DNA from: Nonlabens ulvanivorans
Lineage (GTDB): Bacteria; Bacteroidota; Bacteroidia; Flavobacteriales; Flavobacteriaceae
Length of the DNA: 64,000 nucleotides
NCBI RefSeq assembly: GCF_000755285.1
Contig: NZ_BBMK01000002.1
Location: 372,001 to 436,000, forward strand
Direction of reading: 5' to 3'
Part shown: piece after piece, positions 9,967 to 19,050 of the stretch
How the letters are laid out: the number at the start of each line of letters is the position of its first letter
Numbering within the stretch: the first letter of the stretch is position 1
Notes under the pieces: model-generated
What the model was told of the DNA's origin: nothing
Seen by the model: only the letters and a program-made list of their open reading frames with translations
Database searches by the model: none
Program-made: the position numbers and the translations under genes

Positions 9967-10529
9967 CTAATCACCACAATTATCATTGTAGAATTCTATA
10001 GCTTCAGGAATTCTTTTATTTTTCATTTTTCCATCTTCGAGTTTAGAAACGAGCTCTGGACAGTCTTTCAACATTTTAAGATGTCTCCTTTTAAGTTTAG
10101 TTCCTATTCTTACAAAACGGTCGTCTATGACCATAAAATATATAGTATATGGCTCTTGATCTACATAAACAGATTGTAAGTTAGTACCAGGTCCAAAACC
10201 TATACTAGAAGTTCCACCTTGCATGTATAATCCATATAACATGATTTTTCCACTTTCAATCTCTAAATAAAGTGATGGTGGATCAGTACGATTAGTCCTT
10301 ACATACCTGTATTTTAATCCATCAATATCAAAACCTATGATGTGCTTATGGTCATAGACTACGGTTTCATCTTCTTCATTTTCTTTAAATTTCACACTGT
10401 CATTTGCTCGTGTTTTAATGAAACCAGCCTTACTAGTGTTATTATTAAAGATAATGATGCCTTCTTGATACTGCGCTTTTAACGAAATACTACACAGTAA
10501 AAAAAATGCGAAAAGAATAATATTTTCAT
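9967..10529 (-). CDS. Small secreted protein of unknown function (frameshift in the signal peptide)
   Basis: About 187 aa. The open frame to the ATG at 10395 lacks a signal sequence, but upstream codons in the same frame read FFLLCSISLKAQYQEGIIIF, and an ATG at 10529 reads MKILFF in a neighbouring frame. The frames join at an A-run (10511-10514) needing one more base, giving MKILFFFAFFLLCSISLKAQ, a clear signal peptide. The mature part is mostly beta-type (KYRYVRTNRTDPPSLYLEIE) and ends with a short acidic tail. I do not recognise the family; small secreted proteins of this kind are common in Flavobacteriia. Confidence 0.65.
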
Positions 10530-10623
10530 GAAAACATTTTCGGATTTAGAACTCAAAGATAACGAGCAGTTATCACACGTACATAACGTATTATTCTTTT
10601 ATTTAGTTTGATTTTTCAGGATT

Positions 10624-10639
10624 CGCTTTCGCGAAAGCG
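10624..10639. repeat. Iterated palindrome copy P3, divergent intergenic
   Basis: Perfect CGCTTTCGCGAAAGCG in the 217-bp region between the divergent secreted-protein gene and the sigma factor gene. No other clear structure is seen in this gap. Confidence 0.9.
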
Positions 10640-10746
10640 AACTCATAATACCCATTGATTCTTTATGAAAGGATGATATTTGAAAAAAAATAAAGGATCT
10701 TGTAACAATAAAATAACATGCTCGTCATGGTAGTATAACCAACACA

Positions 10747-11256
10747 ATGAACCAACAAAAATTCATAGCTGTTTTTAAAGAAGTACAACACAAAATGTAC
10801 TTTTTATCAAAACGCTTGCTTACCTCGCATGAAGAGGCAGCAGACGCTGTGCAAGAAGTAATGGCAAAGTTATGGGAGAAAAGAGACACTCTAGAAGAGG
10901 TGAAAAATAAAGAAGCATATGCCATGCAAATGGTAAAAAACTTTTCTCTAGATCGCTTGAAGAGTAAACAGGCTGGACATTTAAGAATTGTACATAGCAA
11001 TTATGAAGATGACCATCGCAATGCTCAAGAAGAGATGGAACGCAAGGCAAAAGTCACAATGGTACAGAATGTGATTAATACCTTACCAGAGCAGTATAAA
11101 GTGGTACTGCAACTGCGAGATATACAGCAATATGACTTTGAAGCCATAGAGCGCATATTAGATATGAAAGCCACCGCAGTAAGAGTCACTTTAAGTCGAG
11201 CCCGTAAAATGCTCAAAGAAAAAATTGAAGAACAGTATCAAATAGACATCGCATGA
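10747..11256 (+). CDS. ECF-type RNA polymerase sigma factor
   Basis: 169 aa. Region 2 is visible as EEAADAVQEVMAKLWEKRDT, and region 4 as LPEQYKVVLQLRDIQQYDFE followed by the recognition-helix segment ATAVRVTLSRARKMLKE. Length is normal for ECF sigma factors. The next gene overlaps by four bases (ATGA) and has the layout of a single-pass anti-sigma factor, followed by two DUF4252 proteins. This is a familiar Bacteroidetes arrangement, probably an envelope-stress or surface-sensing unit. Confidence 0.93.
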   Translation: MNQQKFIAVFKEVQHKMYFLSKRLLTSHEEAADAVQEVMAKLWEKRDTLEEVKNKEAYAMQMVKNFSLDRLKSKQAGHLRIVHSNYEDDHRNAQEEMERKAKVTMVQNVINTLPEQYKVVLQLRDIQQYDFEAIERILDMKATAVRVTLSRARKMLKEKIEEQYQIDIA

Positions 11257-11717
11257 ACGAACTATTACATAAATATTGGGAAGGACAATCCAGTCTGGAA
11301 GAAGAGCAAAAGCTCATAGCTTACTTTAATAGTGAGGCTGTAGCTCCAGAACATGAGGTCTACCGCAGCATCTTTAACGCCTTTGAAGAAGAAAGCGTGA
11401 TGAAAGAGGAAATAGATTTTGATGCTTTTGCAAAACTTGCACCAGAAGAAAAACCTAAAGATCACTCAAAAATCAGAGTACTTAAGGGATTAGGTATTGC
11501 TGCAGGACTTGCCGCATTAATAGCTGTAGGTTCTAATTATATAGGAACAACTAAAGCTAACACAGATTTAGGAACCTATGAAGATCCTAAAGAGGCATAT
11601 TATGCAACGGTAGAGGCTTTACAACTGGTATCTACTAAGTTTAATAATGGACGTAAGAATCTAAAACCATTAAGTGAAATTAATAATAAGACAGAGAAAG
11701 TCTTTAAAACTAAATAA
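11253..11717 (+). CDS. Probable anti-sigma factor, single-pass membrane protein
   Basis: 154 aa. Cytoplasmic N-terminus of about 75 residues (LLHKYWEGQSSLEEEQKLIA, resembling anti-sigma N-termini), one membrane helix (LGIAAGLAALIAVGSNYIG), and a short periplasmic tail. It overlaps the sigma gene by four bases, which supports a sigma/anti-sigma pair. No zinc-binding ZAS histidine/cysteine pattern is obvious. Function inferred from position and topology. Confidence 0.75.
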   Translation: MNELLHKYWEGQSSLEEEQKLIAYFNSEAVAPEHEVYRSIFNAFEEESVMKEEIDFDAFAKLAPEEKPKDHSKIRVLKGLGIAAGLAALIAVGSNYIGTTKANTDLGTYEDPKEAYYATVEALQLVSTKFNNGRKNLKPLSEINNKTEKVFKTK

Positions 11718-11748
11718 TTAAAATCAAGAATCTCTTAAAATAAAAAAC

Positions 11749-12273
11749 ATGAAAAATTTAATTTACATAACAGCTTTCTTGCTTACCAGCGGTATAGCAA
11801 TGGCACAAAACTTCAGCGCACTAGATAATCTTAAAAACACATCAGAGACTGTTGTGACCGATGAGATGTTTGCATTAATTGCAGGAGTAGATATCGATAG
11901 TGATGATAAAGAATTCAACGAGATTAAAAAAATCATTGATAATCTTAAGGAATTACGCATATATGCTACAGATAACCCTACTAGTGCTGCGACCTTAAAT
12001 TCATTTGCTCAAAAATATATCGCAAATAATAACCTTGTGAAATTAATGCATGTTAAAGAAGATGGACAGATGTTCTCTTTCCACATGCGCAAAGGTAGTA
12101 ATGATAAAAAAGTACGTGATCTAGTGATGTTGATTAATGGATCTGGTGATAATGATGATAAAGACACCGTTTTTCTCATTATATCTGGAGATATTGATTT
12201 AAATCAAATATCAAAACTTACTAAAATGATGAATGTGCCAGGTCAGAAGCAAATAGAAGACGCTACTAACTAA
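11749..12273 (+). CDS. DUF4252 domain-containing secreted protein
   Basis: 174 aa. Signal peptide MKNLIYITAFLLTSGIAMAQ, followed by a DUF4252-type sequence with alternating helices (LDNLKNTSETVVTDEMFALI; IKKIIDNLKELRIYATDNP) and a C-terminal strand pair (TVFLIISGDIDLNQISKLTK). Third gene of the sigma operon, 31 bp after the anti-sigma gene. The family has no established function; co-occurrence with ECF sigma factors suggests a periplasmic partner. Confidence 0.8.
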   Translation: MKNLIYITAFLLTSGIAMAQNFSALDNLKNTSETVVTDEMFALIAGVDIDSDDKEFNEIKKIIDNLKELRIYATDNPTSAATLNSFAQKYIANNNLVKLMHVKEDGQMFSFHMRKGSNDKKVRDLVMLINGSGDNDDKDTVFLIISGDIDLNQISKLTKMMNVPGQKQIEDATN

Positions 12274-12349
12274 TCATTCACTCATAACTTATAGGCCAGA
12301 TAGTTGACCAGTATCTGGCCTTATTTACAAACCATTAAAACTTACCATT

Positions 12350-13002
12350 ATGAATAATCTTATAATTAGAGTCCTTGCATTAGGTATAACCTTAATTCTG
12401 TTTCTTACTTCATGCAGTTCAGATCCTACATTGCAACAATATTTTGTAGATAGTCAAGAAAAGCAAGGTTTTATCACAACAACCATCCCTAAGAGTATAT
12501 TGGGACTAGATGTTTCTCAAATGAGCGCTAGTTCTCAAGAAGCTTATAACTCAATTAATAAAGTAAATTTACTTTATTACCCAATTGATAAGCAAAATAC
12601 AGCCGCTTTTGAAAAAGAAAATGCACAACTTAATGCGATTTTAAAAAGCATGATTTTAAAACTTTAATGACTCACAAGTCTGATGGTATTAACATGCGTT
12701 TTTTATACGACGGTTCTAGCGAGAGCATTGATGAGATGATTATATACGGTTCTTCTCCAGAAATGGGATTAGGTGTCGCTAGAGTATTAGGTGACGACAT
12801 GAAGCTGGGTTCTATTATGAAAATGATGGAAGAAATGAAAAACGTGAATCTAGATCAAACAGGTATTAATAAGATTCTTAAAGACATAGGTGTAGATTTA
12901 AATGAAGAAGGAGAAATAGATGAAGAAGCCGTTAAAAAGATTATGGCTTCAAAAGGTATGGATACTACTAATTTGAATATTGACATGAATAGTAAAGAGT
13001 AA
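12350..13002 (+). CDS. DUF4252 domain-containing lipoprotein (frameshift)
   Basis: About 217 aa. Lipobox LFLTSC near residue 21 predicts a lipoprotein paralogous in position to the preceding DUF4252 protein. The frame closes at 12667 after LNAILKSMILKL, but adding one A to the run 12643-12647 gives AILKKHDFKTLMTHKSDGI and continues through MRFLYDGSSESIDEMIIYG to 13002. The C-terminal 60 residues are unusually rich in Met, Glu and Lys (KLGSIMKMMEEMKNVNLDQ). A strong terminator follows at 13024. Confidence 0.75.
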
Positions 13003-13023
13003 GAATAAGCATTTTTATTTTGA

Positions 13024-13054
13024 AACCGCCATAGTTTTCTATGGCGGTTTTTTT
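13024..13054 (+). terminator. Rho-independent terminator after the sigma/DUF4252 operon
   Basis: Perfect 11-bp stem AACCGCCATAG / CTATGGCGGTT with a TTTT loop and a following T-tract. Confidence 0.9.
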
Positions 13055-13103
13055 GTGTTTAAAAGTGACCATTTTTAAATATAACAAATTGCAAGAATCG
13101 GTT

Positions 13104-13111
13104 TATATTTG
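13104..13111 (+). promoter_or_regulatory. TAnnTTTG promoter box of ychF
   Basis: TATATTTG with an upstream TTG at 13089-13091 and a 75-bp leader containing palindrome copy P4 before the ychF ATG. Confidence 0.6.
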
Positions 13112-13145
13112 CACGCCTTTTAAGATAGTGATGATGGTTTATCTC

Positions 13146-13161
13146 GCTTTCGCAAAAGCGC
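13146..13161. repeat. Iterated palindrome copy P4 (one mismatch), ychF leader
   Basis: CGCTTTCGCAAAAGCG, one substitution from the consensus, between the ychF promoter box and its start codon. Confidence 0.75.
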
Positions 13162-13185
13162 AATAACAACAAACATTACAACACA

Positions 13186-14281
13186 TGAAAGCAGGAATTG
13201 TAGGACTACCTAACGTGGGAAAATCTACCTTTTTAACTGTCTGTCTAACGCCAAAGCGCAAAGTGCAAACTTCCCGTTTTGTACCATAGAACCTAATGTA
13301 GGTGTGGTAAACGTACCAGATCCTAGATTGAAAAAGCTTGAGGAGCTAGTAAATCCAGAACGTGTCATTCCAGCAACTGTAGAGATTGTGGATATCGCTG
13401 GGCTAGTTAAAGGAGCAAGTAAAGGAGAAGGATTAGGGAATCAGTTTTTAGGTAATATACGTGAGACAGATGCTATTATTCACGTTTTACGTTGTTTTGA
13501 TAATGATAATATCATACATGTAGATGGAAAGATCAACCCCCCCATAAGTGATAAAGAAACGATTGACATAGAGTTACAATTAAAAGATCTTGAGACGGTA
13601 GATAAAAAACTAGAAAAAGTAAAGCGTGCTGCTCGTACTGGTAATAAAGAAGCACAAAAAGAAGAAGAAGCTTTAATGAAAGTTAAAGATGCTCTTGAGG
13701 CTGGTAAATCTGTACGTACGATAGAATTTGATGAAGCTATTCATGATGAGTTTATCAAACCATTACAGTTTATCACAGACAAGCCAGTAATGTATTTGTG
13801 TAATGTGGACGACGCATCTGCAGTGACTGGTAATGCTTATGTCGACCAGGTACGTGAAATGGTAAAAGATGAAAATGCAGAAGTACTTGTGCTTGCAGTA
13901 GGTACAGAAGCAGATATCGCCGAGCTTGAAGATTTTGAAGAGCGCGAGATGTTTCTAGCCGATATAGGTCTAGAAGAAGCAGGTAGTGCAAAATTAATAC
14001 GTAGTGCTTATAAATTACTGAATCAGCAAACATATTTTACCGCTGGTGTAAAAGAGGTAAGAGCATGGACGGTAAAGATAGGAGCAACGGGACCACAGGC
14101 AGCTGGTGTCATCCACACAGATTTTGAAAAAGGATTTATACGTGCTGAGGTGATTAAATACGACACCTTTGTAGAATATGGTTCTGAAGCAAAAGTAAAA
14201 GAAGCAGGAAAGCTTAAAATTGAAGGTAAAGAATATATCGTGCAAGATGGTGATGTGATGCACTTCTTGTTTAATGTTTAA
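13186..14281 (+). CDS. ychF: Redox-regulated/ribosome-associated ATPase YchF (frameshift)
   Basis: About 364 aa, an Obg-family P-loop NTPase. The P-loop GLPNVGKST lies at the N-terminus. The T-run at 13230-13234 is one base short, and restoring it gives STLFNCLSNAKAQSANFPF, the invariant YchF start. Downstream are DIAGLVKGASKGEGLGNQFL (G3 region), NVDD (in YLCNVDDAS, the altered G4 typical of YchF), and the TGS-like C-terminus GVIHTDFEKGFIRAEVIKYD ending in DGDVMHFLFNV. A run of seven C at 13537-13543 encodes NPPISDKET where I expect a single Pro. YchF prefers ATP and acts with ribosomes and the stress response. Confidence 0.93.
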
Positions 14282-14319
14282 AAATTAAATCTCGAGGTTC
14301 AACTCGAAATATAATCTAT

Positions 14320-14356
14320 AAAAAACCGAATCTACTTTATGTAGATTCGGTTTTTT
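14320..14356. terminator. Bidirectional terminator between ychF and the AsmA-like gene
   Basis: Perfect 16-bp stem with arms AAAAAACCGAATCTAC and GTAGATTCGGTTTTTT around a 5-base TTTAT loop. A-tract and T-tract on opposite sides suit convergent transcription. Confidence 0.92.
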
Positions 14357-14386
14357 ATTTATCCTAAGAATAGAGAATACTTAATA

Positions 14387-15661
14387 TTAAGTATCACTTT
14401 TTATTTGTTCAATCTCATATTCTAGATCAATGTTATCATCAGGATTGTCATTTGAATTACGGCGTTGGGCTCGATTTGTTACACGTTCAATTCGACGTTC
14501 TTCTCTACGTAACCTTCTTGCTTCTTTGCGCGCCTCAGCCGAATCATTTTTTTCAGTAATGGCGTCGTTGAATCCTATTGTATCATCTACATTGCTATCA
14601 AACGCATTAAACCATCCATTCTCAAAAATGTTAAAAACAGAACTCCAAATTCCAATCTCTGAATTTTCTACAGATCCTTCAATAGGAATGTTAGTAGCAA
14701 GTGTGTCAGTACCTTGATTTTTAAGAACAAATTTGAATAAACCTACAAAACTTTCCCAAGCTATTTTAAATATATTAGTATCCTCATCACTCCATTTATC
14801 GACAATTTTAGTATCTGTCATCAGTGGTTTAAAATAACCTTTCATATAACCATCTGCTATTGCCAGTTCACTAGCAAGTTCAAACTTTCCTTCTTCAAAA
14901 TCTATTCCTGCATAATGCAAGGTGAGGTCATTGAGTGCTGTTATGTCGGCATTTTTTATGGTCATGTCCAGGTTCATATCTGGGATTTCTTTGATAAGGT
15001 CAAGTTTCCCATTTAAATCTAGATTTCCATTCCCTATAGTGGTTGCAGTAGCTTTAAGTGTAGAAGGTAATGCGAGAGATGATTGCTCTGCATTCTGTAA
15101 GTTAGTAGCAAGCGCGTTTACGTTAGATAGGTATAAATCAATATTAGGCTCAGCATATAAACCTGTAAATGTAAATTCACCATCTATAGTTTCAAATCGA
15201 TTGATTTGTAAAGGAACAATATCAGTAAGAACTGCATACCACACATCGGCACTCGGTTCATCTAGAGAACCATCAGCTGCTACGTGATCCTCAAAAGTAT
15301 AGCTTATAGATGGGTGCTGCATTTCTATTTCACTAACAACGCGACCATCGAGTAATGCGCCCCCCCATTGTATAGAGATATCTGTCTTGGGGGGGAAATT
15401 GAGAAAAGGTGTTTGTGTTTTAGAATCAACTTTATCTAAATACAATCCATTAAGTTGATAAGCACCACGGTATAGTGAGATACCTACATCATCTATATGA
15501 CCGTAATATCCTGGGATATCAGCTAATGTTTTATTTAACTCATCACGCACATAGTATGGCAAGTAAATTCGGCCTGCAACTAATATGATAATTAGAGTAA
15601 GTGGAATTAGAACCTTCTTACGCTTAAACCACTTTTTCTTTTTTATAGCTCTTTCATTCAT
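14387..15661 (-). CDS. DUF748/AsmA-like membrane-anchored protein
   Basis: 424 aa. A basic N-terminus (KKKKWFKRKK) and one membrane helix (VLIPLTLIIILVAGRIYLP) precede a long periplasmic region with beta-rich AsmA/DUF748 character (ISLYRGAYQLNGLYLDKVD; VVSEIEMQHPSISYTFEDH; DLTLHYAGIDFEEGKFELAS). The tail is strongly charged (EARKEARRLRREERRIERV). Two seven-base runs (15360-15366 and 15389-15395) encode WGG and FPP in this one gene, so one Gly and one Pro may be spurious. The family is linked to envelope lipid/outer membrane homeostasis; the role here is inferred. Confidence 0.7.
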   Translation of the reverse strand: MNERAIKKKKWFKRKKVLIPLTLIIILVAGRIYLPYYVRDELNKTLADIPGYYGHIDDVGISLYRGAYQLNGLYLDKVDSKTQTPFLNFPPKTDISIQWGGALLDGRVVSEIEMQHPSISYTFEDHVAADGSLDEPSADVWYAVLTDIVPLQINRFETIDGEFTFTGLYAEPNIDLYLSNVNALATNLQNAEQSSLALPSTLKATATTIGNGNLDLNGKLDLIKEIPDMNLDMTIKNADITALNDLTLHYAGIDFEEGKFELASELAIADGYMKGYFKPLMTDTKIVDKWSDEDTNIFKIAWESFVGLFKFVLKNQGTDTLATNIPIEGSVENSEIGIWSSVFNIFENGWFNAFDSNVDDTIGFNDAITEKNDSAEARKEARRLRREERRIERVTNRAQRRNSNDNPDDNIDLEYEIEQIKSDT

Positions 15662-15745
15662 TTAACAAAAATATCCAGTATATGTCTGGCATATTGTTAA
15701 TTACTTGTTATGTTTATTATTTTATATACTAAATGAGTTTGTTTC

Positions 15746-16183
15746 TTAAAAACTCATTTTGGCATTTAATAATTGAAATAACTTCTCGGGATCTTTACTT
15801 AACAGGATAATGGTTTTACAAATTCTATTATGATCAAATTGGATTTCGATTTTTTTATGATCTCTAGTCACTGATTTCAACGACCTTAATGGGATGATAT
15901 GAAGCAAGTCAAACCTGTCTGCAATACTTGCCATAAAGGTGTTTGTAGTAATCCATAATTCTTCATCAGTAACTCTTATTCTTAAAGCTTTATTTGCACC
16001 ACCATATTTTGTAATAATGGATTTTGTTGAATAACCAGAAGCGCCATCTTCTTTATAGATAAATTTAGAGTTGCCTAGTTTAGGAAAAGGTTTTAGCGCT
16101 TTTCTACCGTCAATTACAAATTTTGTACAGATCAAAATAGCTACAATTAGCCAAATGATTAAGAAAATATACTGTAGCTCCAT
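15746..16183 (-). CDS. Membrane-anchored small protein of unknown function
   Basis: 145 aa. One N-terminal transmembrane helix (YIFLIIWLIVAILICTKFVI), then a compact beta-rich domain resembling bacterial PH-like folds (ALRIRVTDEELWITTNTFMA; HIIPLRSLKSVTRDHKKIEI). The PH-like idea is only from pattern. Last gene of a three-gene minus-strand unit with the phosphatase and the VF530-type gene, three bases after the latter. Confidence 0.6.
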   Translation of the reverse strand: MELQYIFLIIWLIVAILICTKFVIDGRKALKPFPKLGNSKFIYKEDGASGYSTKSIITKYGGANKALRIRVTDEELWITTNTFMASIADRFDLLHIIPLRSLKSVTRDHKKIEIQFDHNRICKTIILLSKDPEKLFQLLNAKMSF

Positions 16184-16186
16184 ATA

Positions 16187-16419
16187 TTATTCTTCCTCAT
16201 CTACAGAAGCGCAGGTCTCTACCCAAAGTGCTTCCACTTTATCACGAGCCATTGGGTACGCCTTAAGAATTTTAAACTTGACTTTATGGTAGGGTTAGTA
16301 TTAAAAGAGTTGATTCTTATACGGTCGCCCAGCTCATCCCAGCCAAATTTCTCAACGAGATCTTCAACGATTTGAGCCAGTTTAATACCGTGTAACGGAT
16401 TGTTAGGTTGTTTGCTCAT
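16187..16419 (-). CDS. VF530 family DNA-binding protein (DUF2132, frameshift)
   Basis: About 77 aa. It begins [20 protein letters not shown] and contains [17 protein letters not shown] and [12 protein letters not shown], the signature of the VF530/DUF2132 family, whose structure suggests DNA binding. The frame breaks at 16249-16250 (GG that should be GGG). Restoring it gives [16 protein letters not shown] and a stop at 16187, the normal C-terminus. Sits two bases from the phosphatase gene and three from the membrane protein gene. Confidence 0.8.
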
Positions 16420-16421
16420 AG

Positions 16422-16952
16422 TTAATCCTCCATAAAATCCATAGATTCCTTAACACCACTGGACTTACCAGATCCGCTAACGCGCACATAGAAATAAGAG
16501 TCATAATCGTTATCATCTAGTGCGTTATAAATGCTATCATTTTGAAGCTGGTTAGTATACTCATTAATCGTATTGCTATGTCCAAAAAGAGCAACCGTTT
16601 TACCTCTATACTTTTCTAGTAAATCGAGTGCCTTAACCGTGCGCACATCATAGATTTCCACCTCCATATCGTGTGCGGCAGCAAGTGGTGCAGCGGTAGC
16701 TTTGGTACGTTTGTAATCAGAGCTTATGATGTTGTCTACATTTTTAAGAAAAAAATAGTTCACCCATGCATCAGCACGTTTTTTTCCTTCTTCAGTAAGT
16801 TCAGGATCGCTACCTTGGTCGGTACGTTTTTCTGCATGTCTTATAAAATAAAACGTAGTGATTCCTTGATTATCAACTGGCTCTCCTTGTTTAGGGCCTG
16901 TGTTACAAGAGAATAAGCTTAAGATGGTTACGAGTAATAATAACTTTTTCAT
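16422..16952 (-). CDS. Histidine phosphatase (phosphoglycerate mutase-like) lipoprotein
   Basis: 176 aa. Lipoprotein signal ([12 protein letters not shown]), then the histidine-phosphatase signature [10 protein letters not shown]. The second catalytic His is in [13 protein letters not shown], with a middle motif [16 protein letters not shown]. An envelope location implies a periplasmic phosphatase rather than glycolytic PGM. First gene of the three-gene operon, divergent from parE across a 171-bp gap with palindrome P5. Confidence 0.85.
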   Translation of the reverse strand: MKKLLLLVTILSLFSCNTGPKQGEPVDNQGITTFYFIRHAEKRTDQGSDPELTEEGKKRADAWVNYFFLKNVDNIISSDYKRTKATAAPLAAAHDMEVEIYDVRTVKALDLLEKYRGKTVALFGHSNTINEYTNQLQNDSIYNALDDNDYDSYFYVRVSGSGKSSGVKESMDFMED

Positions 16953-17052
16953 GATTTTTTAATAAAGCTTAAAGCTACTGCTTTTTAGACTTTTATAGCG
17001 TCTCGATAGCTGTTGATATTTATCCACAATTGAATTAGAAATGATGTTAATT

Positions 17053-17078
17053 AATTTCGCTTTCGCGAAAGCGAAATT
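17053..17078. repeat. Iterated palindrome copy P5, extended to 26 bp
   Basis: The 16-bp core CGCTTTCGCGAAAGCG (17058-17073) is extended by AATTT and AAATT into a perfect 26-bp palindrome, the longest in the window. It is centred in the divergent promoter region of the phosphatase operon and parE, 15 bp before the parE -7-like TATATTTC (17093-17100). Confidence 0.92.
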
Positions 17079-17123
17079 CAAACAGATATACTTATATTTC
17101 GGGAAAGACTGCAGAATTAATTT

Positions 17124-18989
17124 ATGGCTGAAAACACGCAATATACCGAGGATAACATCCGCTCACTAGACTGGAAAGAACACATCAGAATGCGTCCTGG
17201 AATGTATATTGGGAAACTGGGCGATGGATCCAGTGCAGATGATGGAATTTATATCCTTGTAAAAGAAGTCATCGATAACTCTATTGATGAATTTGTAATG
17301 GGATCTGGTAAAACCATTGAGGTTTCTATACAAGGTGAACGCGTTACCGTACGAGATTATGGTCGTGGTATACCGCTAGGTAAAGTCGTGGACGTAGTTT
17401 CTAAAATGAATACTGGTGGTAAGTACGATTCTCGTGCCTTTAAGAAATCAGTAGGTTTGAATGGAGTAGGTACTAAGGCCGTAAATGCGCTGTCGAGCTA
17501 TTTTCGTGTAGAGTCTACCAGAGATGGAAAAAGCGCCAGTGCCGAGTTTTCTCGTGGTGAATTAAATGATCAGGAGATGTTAGAAGAAACATCGCGACGC
17601 AAAGGAACTAAAATGACCTTTGTGCCCGATAGTGAGATCTTTAAAAACTTTAAATACCGTCCAGAATATGTAGCACGTATGTTGAAATACTATGTGTATC
17701 TTAATCCTGGACTTACCATTATGTTTAATGGCGAGAAGTTTTTCTCTGAGAATGGATTAAAAGATTTACTAAGTGAAACCATATTAGATACTGACCGTAT
17801 GTATCCTATTGTTCATCTAGTAGGTGATGATATAGAAGTGGCGCTTACACATAGTAGAACGCAGTACAGTGAAGAATATCACTCATTTGTAAATGGGCAA
17901 AATACTACACAAGGTGGAACGCATCTAGCCGCATTTAGAGAAGCACTGGTAAAAACAATAAGAGAATTTTATGGCAAGAACTATGAGGCAAGTGATATAC
18001 GCAAGTCTATAGTAAGTGCTATTGCTATTAAAGTAATGGAGCCTGTCTTTGAGTCACAGACAAAGACTAAACTAGGTTCTACAGATATGGGTGGCGATCT
18101 ACCGACTGTGCGTACTTTTATAAACGATTTTTTAAAGACTAAACTAGATAATTACCTTCATAAACATAGTGATGTTGCCGAAGCTATACAGCGCAAGATT
18201 ATACAGGCAGAGCGCGAACGTAAAGACCTTTCTGGAATTAGAAAGCTGGCTCGTGATCGTGCTAAAAAATCAAGTCTACACAATAAAAAACTGCGTGACT
18301 GCCGTGTTCATTTAACAGACAGTAAAAAAGAGAATAATCTAGAAAGCACCTTATTTATTACCGAAGGTGATTCTGCAAGTGGATCTATCACAAAATCTCG
18401 TAATGTAAATACACAAGCCGTTTTCTCTTTGCGAGGTAAGCCGTTGAATTCTTATAATATGTCTAAGAAGATTGTGTATGAGAATGAAGAATTTAATCTT
18501 TTACAAGCTGCTCTTAATATAGAAGACAGTATGGAAGATTTGCGTTATAACAAGATCGTAATTGCTACTGATGCCGATGTGGATGGTATGCACATTAGAT
18601 TATTACTTATTACATTCTTTTTACAATTCTTTCCAGAATTAATAAAGAAAGGGCACATTTATATCTTACAAACGCCACTCTTTAGAGTACGTAACAAGAA
18701 AGAAACTAGATATTGTTATACACCTGAAGAGCGCGCTGCAGCACTAGCAGCACTAGGTAAAAATCCAGAAATTACTCGATTTAAAGGATTAGGTGAAATA
18801 AGCCCAGATGAGTTTAAGCATTTTATAGGTGAGGACATGCGTCTAGATCCTTTAATGCTAGATGATAATATGAGTATTGAAGATTTACTACGTTTTTATA
18901 TGGGGGGGAAAAATACACCAGACCGTCAGGAGTTTATCATTGATAATTTGAAGGTAGAACTTGATATAATTGAAGAAGATACTGTATAG
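17124..18989 (+). CDS. parE: DNA topoisomerase IV subunit B
   Basis: 621 aa. GHKL ATPase motifs [20 protein letters not shown] and [14 protein letters not shown]; transducer region [22 protein letters not shown] motifs [12 protein letters not shown] and [14 protein letters not shown]-terminus [15 protein letters not shown]. Length fits flavobacterial ParE and is shorter than a GyrB with insertion. It is followed at once by the A subunit, which supports topoisomerase IV. A run of seven G (18902-18908) encodes [12 protein letters not shown] where ParE usually has a single Gly. Role: ATP-dependent chromosome decatenation. Confidence 0.95.
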   Translation: MAENTQYTEDNIRSLDWKEHIRMRPGMYIGKLGDGSSADDGIYILVKEVIDNSIDEFVMGSGKTIEVSIQGERVTVRDYGRGIPLGKVVDVVSKMNTGGKYDSRAFKKSVGLNGVGTKAVNALSSYFRVESTRDGKSASAEFSRGELNDQEMLEETSRRKGTKMTFVPDSEIFKNFKYRPEYVARMLKYYVYLNPGLTIMFNGEKFFSENGLKDLLSETILDTDRMYPIVHLVGDDIEVALTHSRTQYSEEYHSFVNGQNTTQGGTHLAAFREALVKTIREFYGKNYEASDIRKSIVSAIAIKVMEPVFESQTKTKLGSTDMGGDLPTVRTFINDFLKTKLDNYLHKHSDVAEAIQRKIIQAERERKDLSGIRKLARDRAKKSSLHNKKLRDCRVHLTDSKKENNLESTLFITEGDSASGSITKSRNVNTQAVFSLRGKPLNSYNMSKKIVYENEEFNLLQAALNIEDSMEDLRYNKIVIATDADVDGMHIRLLLITFFLQFFPELIKKGHIYILQTPLFRVRNKKETRYCYTPEERAAALAALGKNPEITRFKGLGEISPDEFKHFIGEDMRLDPLMLDDNMSIEDLLRFYMGGKNTPDRQEFIIDNLKVELDIIEEDTV

Positions 18990-19050
18990 TAAGTTTTTGC
19001 AAAAGCGTGATTAATCTAACAACCGTTAACCGATAACCGTTAACTAACAA

